A stretch of 64,000 nucleotides of DNA from assembly GCA_913062975.1 (NCBI GenBank), contig CAJXZO010000001.1, forward strand, positions 62,001 through 126,000, written 5' to 3'. Position 1 is the first letter of the stretch. Every line of letters begins with the position of its first letter. A program made the translations under genes and the position numbers. This document shows, piece by piece, positions 23,334 through 32,042 of the stretch. A model generated the notes under the pieces. The model worked only from the letters and a program-made list of their open reading frames with translations, was not told where the DNA came from and searched no databases. This stretch comes from an uncultured Micrococcales bacterium (GTDB lineage: Bacteria > Actinomycetota > Actinomycetes > Actinomycetales > Microbacteriaceae).

Positions 23334-23740
23334 TTTTCAAATCTCCTTATCTCTAACTCTGTGATTTTCTTAGTCGAGCCAAGGCTTTCAAGCGTCATAG
23401 TCATTGGAAGGTGGGTTGGTCTGGCCTCTGGGGTCAAGTCGTTTCCAAGCTGGTCCAATATTTTTGTTTCACTGACATCCATGCAAAAGCGCCATTTGCT
23501 TGAGCTAATTTGCTCTAAATCGAAATAGTCGGTTTCTCCAACCTGCTCTAAGTTCAGCTCCGCCATGATGTCATTAGCCTGCAAAGCCGCCTGCTTAGCC
23601 TCACCAGAAAGCACCTGATCAAACTGTTCGTGCATACCCGCATCACTGAGGTTCAAATACCTATCCAGCAGCTGACCCGCAGAGGGCGATTGAGCACAGC
23701 CAGCGAGCACTAACAACCAGATGAACAATAAATAACGCAC
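23327..23740 (-). CDS. Hypothetical lipoprotein (GTG start)
   Basis: Signal peptide MRYLLFIWLLVLAGC with lipobox LAGC; overlaps the downstream gene by 7 nt. Confidence 0.75.
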   Translation of the reverse strand: MRYLLFIWLLVLAGCAQSPSAGQLLDRYLNLSDAGMHEQFDQVLSGEAKQAALQANDIMAELNLEQVGETDYFDLEQISSSKWRFCMDVSETKILDQLGNDLTPEARPTHLPMTMTLESLGSTKKITELEIRRFENC

Positions 23741-23746
23741 ACAGCA

Positions 23747-23752
23747 AAGCTA
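23747..23752 (-). promoter_or_regulatory. Candidate -10 box TAGCTT, 6 nt from GTG start
   Basis: Reverse strand TAGCTT-TGCTGT-GTG. Confidence 0.5.
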
Positions 23753-23794
23753 GGTCTTTGCAAAAAACAGTGCTCAGAGTTATCCACAAAAAAT

Positions 23795-23819
23795 CCCTCC
23801 CAGCGATTAGCTGGGAGGG
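23795..23819 (-). terminator. Rho-independent terminator of tRNA-fMet
   Basis: 10-bp stem CCCTCCCAGC-GATTA-GCTGGGAGGG followed on the minus strand by ATTTTTTGTG. Confidence 0.85.
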
Positions 23820-23822
23820 AAA

Positions 23823-23899
23823 TGGTTGCGGGGACAGGATTTGAACCTGCGACCTCCGGGTTATGAGCCCGGCGAGCTACCGAACTGCTCCACCCCGCG
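23823..23899 (-). tRNA. Initiator tRNA-fMet (CAT), 3' CCA encoded
   Basis: CGCGGGGTGGAGCAGTTCGGTAGCTCGCCGGGCTCATAACCCGGAGGTCGCAGGTTCAAATCCTGTCCCCGCAACCA; unpaired C1 and GGG/CCC anticodon stem pairs. Confidence 0.95.
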
Positions 23900-23940
23900 G
23901 CGAAGTTATGAGTATAGCAAGCCTGAGCTAATAATGGAAA

Positions 23941-26892
23941 CTAGCGATTAATTGCTGCCACTGCATCCTGAATTGCTTGGTTCAATCTCTCGTCAGCTAA
24001 ACCGAATGCTGTCCAGTTACCATCAATCAATGCTTGCTCCTTGTCAGCGATCGCCTGCTCTGCGCGAGCAAGTGCATCACTCAAACTAGGGATTTCTACG
24101 TCTCCAGTTCCCGCCTGATTTTCATCTGTTGGCTGTCCCTCATCAGTGTCTCCGCCCTGATCAGCTGGATCTTCTGGAGCGGGTGCACCCTCATCTGGCG
24201 CCTCTGCGTCCTCACCCGGCACCACGCTGTCACCAGCCTCGGCACCACTGTCTCCGCCGAACAGCTGGTCTAGTGCCTGGTCAAGAGTGTCCTCGAAGGC
24301 AATTCGATCTCCAAAGCTAACCAGCACCTTCTGAAGCAGAGGGAAAGATGTTTCACCCGTTGACTCAATGTAGACAGGTTGCACATACAGGAATCCTCCA
24401 CCAACGGGCAACGTCAGCAGGTTACCGTTTAGAACCCTGGTTGAACCCTGTCTCAAAATGTTCAACAACTGTGAAACTTCACTGTCGGCGTTGAAGTTGT
24501 TCTGGACCTGCCCAGGACCCGGAACAATGGTCTCCCTGGGCAAACTCAACAGCTTCAGTCTGCCGTAGTCTTCAGAGATTTGACCAGGTTCGTTACCGGC
24601 CTCAGCACTCGCAACCAAATAACCAGTTAGAACGTTTCTGGCATTCTCACCCGTTGACTGAGGAATGAAAGTCGAATACAGGGAGAACTTGGGGTCGTCC
24701 ATGCCGGGAGCCTGCATTGTCAGGTAATAAGGAGGCTGCAGCACTCCGATGCCTGGTCCATCAACTGGATCATTTGGAGTCATCCAAGCGTCCTGCTGAG
24801 AATAAAACGCTCCCGCTTCGGTCACGTGATACCTACCAAGAATCGAACGCTGCACCTTGAACAAATCTGATGGGTAACGCACGTGAGACATCAGTTCACC
24901 GCTCATCTCGGAAACCGGACGAATCGTGCCGGGGAAGATTTTGCTCCAGGTTTGCAGCACTGGATCCTCGTCATCCCAAGCGTAAAGAGTCACTGTTCCG
25001 TCGTAGGCGTCAACGGTCGCCTTCACCGAATTTCGGATGTAGTTGATGTTATTCGCACCAAACCCAGCAGACTCGGTTGACGAATCAATAATGGCCAAGT
25101 TCATGCTCTCTGAGCTTGAGTATGGATAGTTATTGCTTGTGGTGTAAGCGTCAACCACCCAAAGAACCCTGCCGTCAACCACAGCTGGATAAGCCTGTGT
25201 GTCTACAGTCAGATAAGGCGCTACCGCCTCTACGCGCTCTCTTGGGTCACGGTTGAACATGATCTGTGACTCAGGGTTTATGGCGTCAGATAGCAAGATC
25301 TGCTCACTTTGGAATCTCAAGGCAAACGCGATTCGGTTCACCAGCGAGCCCACGTTTGGACCACCATCTCCCTGGAATGTCGTGTAGGTCTGGTTGTCTG
25401 TTCCCTCGCCCGCTGGGAAGTCAAACTCTAGATCTTCAGCATTGGTTCCGCCAACGATTGAATACTCTGGAGAGTTCTCTCCGAAGTAAATCCTTGGCTC
25501 AAACTCACCCAATTCTCCAATTGATGGAATTCCGGATTGCAAAAACAGTGGCTGACCATCGGTGTCACGCTTATTTCCATAAGCAGCTACCAGTCCATAA
25601 CCGTGCGTGAACACGACCGTTGAGTTATACCAACTCTGGGAATCTCCTAGCCCTGATTGGTCCAACTCTCTTACCGCAAGCACTGCGTCTTGAGATTCAC
25701 CATTGATGTCATAGCGACCAACGTGTAAACGCTCTGGGAATGAGTAATACTGCCTGTACTGCTCCAGCTGCCTGAAGGCGTCAGAGACAAGTGATGGATC
25801 CAAAATACGAATTGATGCTGTGGTCTCAGCATCCGACCTGAGAGCACCGGGGGTTGCCGTGGTAGTGGCGTCGTAATCAATTACCTCAACTTTGTCCAGG
25901 CCATATGCCTCACGGGTAGCCTCAATATTGCGCTCCAGATAAGGGCCTTCCAAAGTTCTCTCATTTGGAACAACTTGGAAAGTCTGTATCGCCCAAGGGT
26001 AAAGTCCACCCAAAACCACCGAGCTGATAACCATCAAACCGGTAGCGATGATCGAGTAGCGCCAAGAACCCATGATTGCTGTGACAATGAATAAAGCGGC
26101 AACCAAAAGTGAGATTAAAGCAAGAATTTGCAATCCGGGAATGGTTGCGTTTACGTCGCTGTACCTAGCGCCTGTGAGCAATTCATTTGTGTTGATGACC
26201 GTCTCATACTGGTTCAGCCAAAGTGATGCTGCCTGAACCAAAAAATAAATTGCGACCGTGATTGAAATCTGCACCCTGGCAGCTTTGGCAACCCTCAGGC
26301 TCCTGCCCTCTAGTCGGATTCCGCCGTAGATCAGGTGAACTCCAGCTGCTATCAGACCACCTAGCAGTAAAGCCGCTGAAATAAAGCCCAGAGCAGCTGT
26401 CAAAAATGGCAGCTGAAATAAATAGAAACCAACATCCAAGCCGAATTGCTGATCATCTCGACCAGCAGGTGTTGAATTCAAAAACTGCAGTGCTGTAATC
26501 CACTGTGCAGATGCTGCAATTCCTGCGAAAACACCCAATACTCCGGGAACACCGAACATGATTAGCCTGCGGAGGTTGTCAATTACCTCTTGGTAGTTTT
26601 CAAAAGGAGATTCACCGGGCATCCGCAAATAAACCGGGCGATTCCTGTATGCCAGCCAGAACGAAATCAAAGTGACGGTGAACATCAGAGCGAAGCCGAC
26701 AATAAATAGTGCTATTTGGGCAAAGATCTGAGTCAAAAACACAGATTGAAAACCAGTTTGGTTAAACCACAGCAGGTCCGTGTAAAGACCTGCGAGTGAA
26801 ATCAGGATTACCGCAATTACAACCAGTATTGCTACCGCAATGGTTGCTGGGGATACTCTCCTGCGTTGGTTTGGACTCGATTGTTGGCTCAA
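23941..26892 (-). CDS. UPF0182 family large membrane protein with acidic C-terminal tail
   Basis: 983 aa, seven N-terminal TM segments and long extracytoplasmic domain; LWFNQTGFQSVFLTQI is typical of the family. Confidence 0.92.
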   Translation of the reverse strand: MSQQSSPNQRRRVSPATIAVAILVVIAVILISLAGLYTDLLWFNQTGFQSVFLTQIFAQIALFIVGFALMFTVTLISFWLAYRNRPVYLRMPGESPFENYQEVIDNLRRLIMFGVPGVLGVFAGIAASAQWITALQFLNSTPAGRDDQQFGLDVGFYLFQLPFLTAALGFISAALLLGGLIAAGVHLIYGGIRLEGRSLRVAKAARVQISITVAIYFLVQAASLWLNQYETVINTNELLTGARYSDVNATIPGLQILALISLLVAALFIVTAIMGSWRYSIIATGLMVISSVVLGGLYPWAIQTFQVVPNERTLEGPYLERNIEATREAYGLDKVEVIDYDATTTATPGALRSDAETTASIRILDPSLVSDAFRQLEQYRQYYSFPERLHVGRYDINGESQDAVLAVRELDQSGLGDSQSWYNSTVVFTHGYGLVAAYGNKRDTDGQPLFLQSGIPSIGELGEFEPRIYFGENSPEYSIVGGTNAEDLEFDFPAGEGTDNQTYTTFQGDGGPNVGSLVNRIAFALRFQSEQILLSDAINPESQIMFNRDPRERVEAVAPYLTVDTQAYPAVVDGRVLWVVDAYTTSNNYPYSSSESMNLAIIDSSTESAGFGANNINYIRNSVKATVDAYDGTVTLYAWDDEDPVLQTWSKIFPGTIRPVSEMSGELMSHVRYPSDLFKVQRSILGRYHVTEAGAFYSQQDAWMTPNDPVDGPGIGVLQPPYYLTMQAPGMDDPKFSLYSTFIPQSTGENARNVLTGYLVASAEAGNEPGQISEDYGRLKLLSLPRETIVPGPGQVQNNFNADSEVSQLLNILRQGSTRVLNGNLLTLPVGGGFLYVQPVYIESTGETSFPLLQKVLVSFGDRIAFEDTLDQALDQLFGGDSGAEAGDSVVPGEDAEAPDEGAPAPEDPADQGGDTDEGQPTDENQAGTGDVEIPSLSDALARAEQAIADKEQALIDGNWTAFGLADERLNQAIQDAVAAINR

Positions 26893-26902
26893 GTGTCAAC
26901 TC

Positions 26903-27961
26903 CTAGTTTTCACAGCTTGGAAACTCAGTGCTTCCATTCTCGTACAACTCTATGGCTCTCAGGGCCTCAGTAAAGTCTGCCACGGGAACCACCAGTAAAT
27001 CTTCAGGTTGGCTGGAAATTATCTCTTGGCAATTTGCGCTCGGAGCTAAAAATAAATCCACTCCATCGCGTTGGGCTGCCAACATTTTCAAATCAATTCC
27101 ACCAATTGGGCCCACGCTACCCTCAGAACTTATGGTGCCAGTACCCGCCACATGACTGTCATCAAGCAACGATCCAGGCGTCAGCGCGTCAAACACGCCC
27201 AGTGCGAAAATCATTCCACCACTTGGTCCCCCGACGTTCCCTAACTGCAATTCAACCTCAACAGGGAAGTCATAGGCGTATCCAACCATTACTCCGATTA
27301 GATATCTGTCGTCTACCAATTCAGGGTTGAGCATGTATCCGAAAGTCGAACCTTCTCTGAGGACCTCTATCTCAACACTCTCTCCCTCAGACTCTTGAAT
27401 CGCTTCCTGCAACTGCTCAACAGTTGAAACTTCTATGCCGTCCACCGATTGAATGAAATCACCCGCTACCAATGACCCACTAGCGGCACCACCCTCGGTG
27501 ACCATCGAGACATATACCTCTGGTTCAAATTCATAGCCCAGCCGGCTGAGTGCTGAGGCTACCGCTTCTTGCTGGCTTGACTCCATCATCGCCACACTCT
27601 CCGCCCGAACCTCTTCAGTGGTTTTGTCGGGAGGAAACACCGAATCCACCGGCAATAGTTTTTGCTGAGGGTCTAGCCAAGCAAAAAATATCTCAAGCCA
27701 ACCAGGAGTGCTGTCTTGGTTGCCAAGGACACTGACAGTTAGAACATCTAGTTGAGTTTCTGATTCGTAGGTCTCTGCATCAGATACGGAGATAACAGAT
27801 GCTCCATCCACCTCACCGTTTACATCAAAGCTAACTCCGGGACGCTCGATCACATAACCACTTGGTAGGAGCGCTCCAGCTCCGGCAGCGATTATAAAAA
27901 TTGCAAGAAATATCCAGCCCGCAGGGTTTCTAGAGGAACTGCTTTTTTCAAATAGAGTCAT
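26903..27961 (-). CDS. PDZ domain / Lon-like S16 serine protease (YlbL-like)
   Basis: N-terminal TM, PDZ region, GGPSGGMIFALGVFD (Ser) and GTGTISSEGSVGPIGGIDLKMLAA (Lys) motifs. Confidence 0.92.
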   Translation of the reverse strand: MTLFEKSSSSRNPAGWIFLAIFIIAAGAGALLPSGYVIERPGVSFDVNGEVDGASVISVSDAETYESETQLDVLTVSVLGNQDSTPGWLEIFFAWLDPQQKLLPVDSVFPPDKTTEEVRAESVAMMESSQQEAVASALSRLGYEFEPEVYVSMVTEGGAASGSLVAGDFIQSVDGIEVSTVEQLQEAIQESEGESVEIEVLREGSTFGYMLNPELVDDRYLIGVMVGYAYDFPVEVELQLGNVGGPSGGMIFALGVFDALTPGSLLDDSHVAGTGTISSEGSVGPIGGIDLKMLAAQRDGVDLFLAPSANCQEIISSQPEDLLVVPVADFTEALRAIELYENGSTEFPSCEN

Positions 27962-27968
27962 CCCCTAA

Positions 27969-27974
27969 ATGCTA
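27969..27974 (-). promoter_or_regulatory. Candidate -10 box TAGCAT, 7 nt from ATG
   Basis: Reverse strand TAGCAT-TTAGGGG-ATG. Confidence 0.45.
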
Positions 27975-28084
27975 AGCCAGGGCAAGGACAGCAAACGCTC
28001 CTAGCTCCACGCCCATGGCGAACAAAGCATTTTCAGCTTTCAAAAACGTAGCGGATGGAATTAGCCTCTACGAGAGGAGGTCGG

Positions 28085-29371
28085 ATGTCTGACGAAAATA
28101 GAGACCGAGATGAGTTTCAGGAGTTTTTGAGAAAGTTTTTCTCTTCCTCTCAAAACTTCAATCCGGAAGATCTCGCCAATCAAGCCGGTCTTCCTATAGA
28201 TCCTGCCAATCTGGGAATGATGATGGAGCAGTTGCAAAGAGCAATAGCCGGCCAGGGAGAGGGAATCAACTGGAAATTGGTTGAGACCCAAGCAAAAAAA
28301 GAATTGGATTCACAAAAGGTCGAGCTTTCTGATGAACTGCAGCAATCGTTCAACCAAGCCTTCAACACTGCTTCACTGTGGCTTGACGAGGTAACGAGCA
28401 TTGGTCAATTCGAATACAACCCCCTGATGCTCACACGCCAGGGTTGGGTTCTAGAGTCGTTGGATTTATTCAAAGAGATAGCGGAGCCGGTGGCAACCAA
28501 GTTGGCAGAAGCGCTTGCTGAAAACTTGAAGGAAAGCCTGCCAGAGGAGCTAAGTCAATTGGCTGGGCCAGCATCTAATATTTTGAAAACCGCGGGCGGA
28601 TCACTATTTGCCATGCAGTTCGGTCAATCACTCGGACAATTGGCCAACCAGTCCCTGAGTGGAGGCGAGATTGGAATTCCAATCTCAGACAGGCCAAGCC
28701 TAAGTGTTAAGAATGTAGAGGAATTCGCTCAGGGTCTGGGCCTAAATTTCGAAGAGGTGCTGATTTATCTCGCAGTTAGAGAGCTGGCCCTGCAAAGACT
28801 GTTTGCCCAAAGTGGATGGTTGAAAGACAGGGTTATAAATCAGATCCTTGAGTACTCCCAAGAAATCAGCATTGACACAGAGAAGATAAATTCTTTGGCA
28901 GAGGATTTGGACCTGACCAATCCAGTCGAGATTCAAGAAGCAATCAGCACTGGCGCATTCATCAATGAACCAACCGAGGCTCAAAAAATCGCCCAGGACC
29001 GAATTCGCATAAACCTAGCTTTGATTGAGGGCTGGGTGGATGCTGTCACCGAGAAGGCAACCGAGAGGCTTCCCTCAAGGGTGGCATTGGGTGAATCCAC
29101 TCTGCGCAGAAGGGTTAGTGATAACCCAAGTCAAAAACTCTTTGGGACACTGATTGGACTGCAGCTACAGCCCAAGATGCTTCGTGAGACTTCAGCAATG
29201 TTTAGAGCAGTTCAGCAGAAGCTAACAATGGAGGCGAGAGACGAGATCTGGCTTCACCCAGACCAGTTGCCAAGCGAAGAAGAAATTCAAAACCCAGAGC
29301 TACTCATTCAGAGGCTTTCTGAGGATAAGGATGACTTTGATGCCGAGCTAAGAGGCTTATTAGGCGACTAG
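28085..29371 (+). CDS. DUF2342-family 'zinc-dependent metalloprotease'-like protein
   Basis: GAGGAGGT RBS; WVLESLDLFKEIAEP, EEVLIYLAVRELALQRLFAQSGWL; divergent from UPF0182/PDZ genes as commonly seen in actinobacteria. Confidence 0.8.
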   Translation: MSDENRDRDEFQEFLRKFFSSSQNFNPEDLANQAGLPIDPANLGMMMEQLQRAIAGQGEGINWKLVETQAKKELDSQKVELSDELQQSFNQAFNTASLWLDEVTSIGQFEYNPLMLTRQGWVLESLDLFKEIAEPVATKLAEALAENLKESLPEELSQLAGPASNILKTAGGSLFAMQFGQSLGQLANQSLSGGEIGIPISDRPSLSVKNVEEFAQGLGLNFEEVLIYLAVRELALQRLFAQSGWLKDRVINQILEYSQEISIDTEKINSLAEDLDLTNPVEIQEAISTGAFINEPTEAQKIAQDRIRINLALIEGWVDAVTEKATERLPSRVALGESTLRRRVSDNPSQKLFGTLIGLQLQPKMLRETSAMFRAVQQKLTMEARDEIWLHPDQLPSEEEIQNPELLIQRLSEDKDDFDAELRGLLGD

Positions 29372-29420
29372 CTGTGGATAACTGCCTTTAGTTGCAGACC
29401 AATTCTGAGATGCTCTTGCC

Positions 29421-30389
29421 GTGGCAATTCGAATCCGACAATCAATAATCAAGAGTTGGTCAAACCCGTCAGAGAGACAGTTTGGGATTGATAGTCCCAC
29501 TCGATTGAAACTCTCCAGTCAGCAGGAAGAGACATTCCTGGCAATGCTTGAATTGGGAGTTGCAGACAATCAGATGAATGCCGCTGCAAAACTTGCCGGG
29601 CTGAAACCCGAGCAGGCACTAAAGATGATTTCAAAGCTTTCTCACCTGCTTGAAGACTCTAAACCAACTTTGGCTACCGCTGAGCTTGAAAGGTTGCCAA
29701 CTCCCCATTCCAGAAGCTTCCGCACAAGACAGTCGGCAATGGTTTATCTCCCCAAATTAGACAGAATTGGCAGGCTTGTTTTGCACACCCTGGGACATTC
29801 AGGAATTGGAACAGTTGTTGTCGGGGACAACACCCTTGTCACTGAATCGGACTGTGGCAGGCTCGGCTACGTTCTGGAACAACTTGGCAAACCAAAGCTT
29901 GGCATTCTCCGTGAAGAACTGAAAAACGCCCCTTTGAAAATCAAGCTGGATAATCGCATGAACTGGGCTGACTATGCAGATATCGATCTGGCATTAGTTG
30001 TCTCATCAGGGGCCTTCCAGCCAACTGACTACCAGCGTTGGCAATCACTGGGGGTTGACCACGTGGGTGTTTGCTTTTCAGACAAACACGTGTTGATCAG
30101 TTCATTGGTTTATGCGGAGACGCCCTGTCTATCCTGCAGAGAGCTCAATCAATGGCTTGCTGACCCCTGCAGAAGACTAGTTGCCTCACAAGTCGCTGGT
30201 CACCCGGGTTTGCATAACTCTGTTTCCATCTTGTTTGCAGCCTCACTCACTTCGCAAAAAATTCTGGCTGCAATTGATGGTTATTCAACTGGGAATGATG
30301 TCAAGCTTCATGTCGATGGAGCAATTGAATTTGAAGCTGCGGTCATAAACGCTAAGTGTGGGTGCCAGCAGTTGCAGCAAGAAATCTAG
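29421..30389 (+). CDS. Degenerate ThiF/E1-like (cyclodehydratase-like) protein
   Basis: GTG start. ADIDLALVVSSGAFQPTDYQRWQSLGVDHVGV...TPCLSCRELNQWLADPCRR...KCGCQ resembles the TOMM E1-like C-terminal pattern with CxxC/CxC cysteines; N-terminal nucleotide-binding glycines not preserved. Confidence 0.6.
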   Translation: MAIRIRQSIIKSWSNPSERQFGIDSPTRLKLSSQQEETFLAMLELGVADNQMNAAAKLAGLKPEQALKMISKLSHLLEDSKPTLATAELERLPTPHSRSFRTRQSAMVYLPKLDRIGRLVLHTLGHSGIGTVVVGDNTLVTESDCGRLGYVLEQLGKPKLGILREELKNAPLKIKLDNRMNWADYADIDLALVVSSGAFQPTDYQRWQSLGVDHVGVCFSDKHVLISSLVYAETPCLSCRELNQWLADPCRRLVASQVAGHPGLHNSVSILFAASLTSQKILAAIDGYSTGNDVKLHVDGAIEFEAAVINAKCGCQQLQQEI

Positions 30390-31986
30390 ATAGCTCACCG
30401 TTTTGTTTGGAGTGAGAAATTACCAAAGACTGTTTTGCGCGAGTGATTGCAACATAAGTCAATCGACGTTCCTCGTCTATCTCGGATTCCGATTTAGCTA
30501 AATGAAAAGGCAATAACCCCTCACTTGCCCCTACTAGATAGACCTTCCTAAATTCCAGTCCCTTGGCTGCGTGGATGGTGGAAAGTGTCACAAGCTCTCT
30601 GACGGGTTCAAAATGTTGAAGTTGCAATGAATCAATTAATTGAACTGTTTGCTCAATGCCTAGCTGTTTTTCGGTTAAGACCTCATAAAGAGCTTGCAAT
30701 GACTCCCAGGTCGAAAGATCTCCCGATGGAGCTTGGCTCCATCCCAAATCCCTGAGAATGTCGGAGATTATTTCATGGGCGGGCTTATCTTCAATGAACC
30801 TGCTGGCTTTGATCATTTGCACCGCTTGAGAAACAACAGGTAGTTGAAAAAACTTTTCTGCAGTTTTTATCTGATGGCGAATACCAAGTTCACTCAACTT
30901 GTCGCCAATCAGTTGTGACTGATTGTTGATTCTGAACAACACTGCAATCTCATTGGCGGGTATTCCTCGGTTTAGATCCTCGGCAATCATTCGAGCAACC
31001 TCGGTTGCCTCGGATGCTTCATTGGCATAGCTCTGAATCTGAATTTGACCAATACCGGAGACCGAATTCATCGCTGGCAGGTGTTTCATGACATGGTTCG
31101 CAAGGTTCACGATTGTTGACCCAGAGCGATAGTTATTGCTCAGTTCAATTGAATTGGTGTTTTCAAAGTGTGATTCAAAGCCATTCAAAAAACCTTGACT
31201 GGCACCAGCGAATGAGTAAATGGTCTGCCTAGGATCTCCCACCACGCATAAATCTGACCTATCCCCCAGCCACTCCTGTAAAAGCTCAAACTGCAAAGGT
31301 GAGATGTCTTGAAACTCATCAATTGTAAAAAACCGGTATTGAGCCCTGACCTGCTCGATGACTCTTGGTTCAGATTTCAACATTCCTAAAGTCAGCAATA
31401 AAACGTCTTCCCAATCGATTTGCTTAGACTCCGCCTTCACCCGCTCATATTCAACTATGACCTTGTGAGCAACTGAAAAATTCAGTGTTTCCAACTTTCG
31501 ATCGGTTGCCTTTTCCAAATACTGATCAGGGCTGAGCATCGAGTATTTCCACCACTCAATTTCGGATGCGAGCTCTCTCAGCACGGACTGATTGGAATCA
31601 ATTTTTAGGTTTTTCAAAGATTGCAAAAGCAAGTCCTTTTTGGAAGTTGCAATCTTTGGTGCCGAGACCCCGCTAATTTGAGGCCAAAAGTGCCTCAGCT
31701 GCGCAAGTGCAGAGGCGTGAACGGTTCGGACCTGAACAGCTGGCACTCCCAAAGAATTTATTCTGGCCCGCAATTCCGCGGCTGATCTTGATGTGTAGCT
31801 CAGAGCGAGCACTTTTTCTGGAGCATAGACTCCGCTTGCAACCCCGTAGGCGATGCGATGACTAATTGTTTTTGTCTTACCACTTCCGGCAGATGCAACT
31901 ATGCGAACTGGCCCAAGCAGGCTCTCCGCCGCCAAACGCTGTTGACTGTCAAGCCCCTGAAGCATTTCTTCGGGTGATGATTCCAT
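30352..31986 (-). CDS. uvrD2: UvrD/PcrA-family superfamily I DNA helicase (UvrD2-like, short)
   Basis: VRIVASAGSGKTKTISHRIAYG Walker A, DEFQDISPLQFELLQ, VVGDPRQTIYSFAGA, STIHAAKGLEF, VAITRAKQSL. Start trimmed to MESSPEEML. Confidence 0.85.
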   Translation of the reverse strand: MESSPEEMLQGLDSQQRLAAESLLGPVRIVASAGSGKTKTISHRIAYGVASGVYAPEKVLALSYTSRSAAELRARINSLGVPAVQVRTVHASALAQLRHFWPQISGVSAPKIATSKKDLLLQSLKNLKIDSNQSVLRELASEIEWWKYSMLSPDQYLEKATDRKLETLNFSVAHKVIVEYERVKAESKQIDWEDVLLLTLGMLKSEPRVIEQVRAQYRFFTIDEFQDISPLQFELLQEWLGDRSDLCVVGDPRQTIYSFAGASQGFLNGFESHFENTNSIELSNNYRSGSTIVNLANHVMKHLPAMNSVSGIGQIQIQSYANEASEATEVARMIAEDLNRGIPANEIAVLFRINNQSQLIGDKLSELGIRHQIKTAEKFFQLPVVSQAVQMIKASRFIEDKPAHEIISDILRDLGWSQAPSGDLSTWESLQALYEVLTEKQLGIEQTVQLIDSLQLQHFEPVRELVTLSTIHAAKGLEFRKVYLVGASEGLLPFHLAKSESEIDEERRLTYVAITRAKQSLVISHSKQNGELSRFLAATAGTHT

Positions 31987-32030
31987 AACGATTCCCTGCG
32001 TGGCATCGAGGCTGGCGCTGATTGCCAAAA

Positions 32031-32036
32031 TAGTCT
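32031..32036 (+). promoter_or_regulatory. Candidate -10 box TAGTCT, 6 nt from ATG 32043
   Basis: TAGTCT-TTGGAT-ATG. Confidence 0.5.
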
Positions 32037-32042
32037 TTGGAT

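Noticed and set aside
29421-30389. RiPP (TOMM) biosynthetic cluster around the E1-like protein
   Set aside because: No YcaO, dehydrogenase, precursor peptide or transporter nearby; neighbours are helicase and conserved housekeeping genes.
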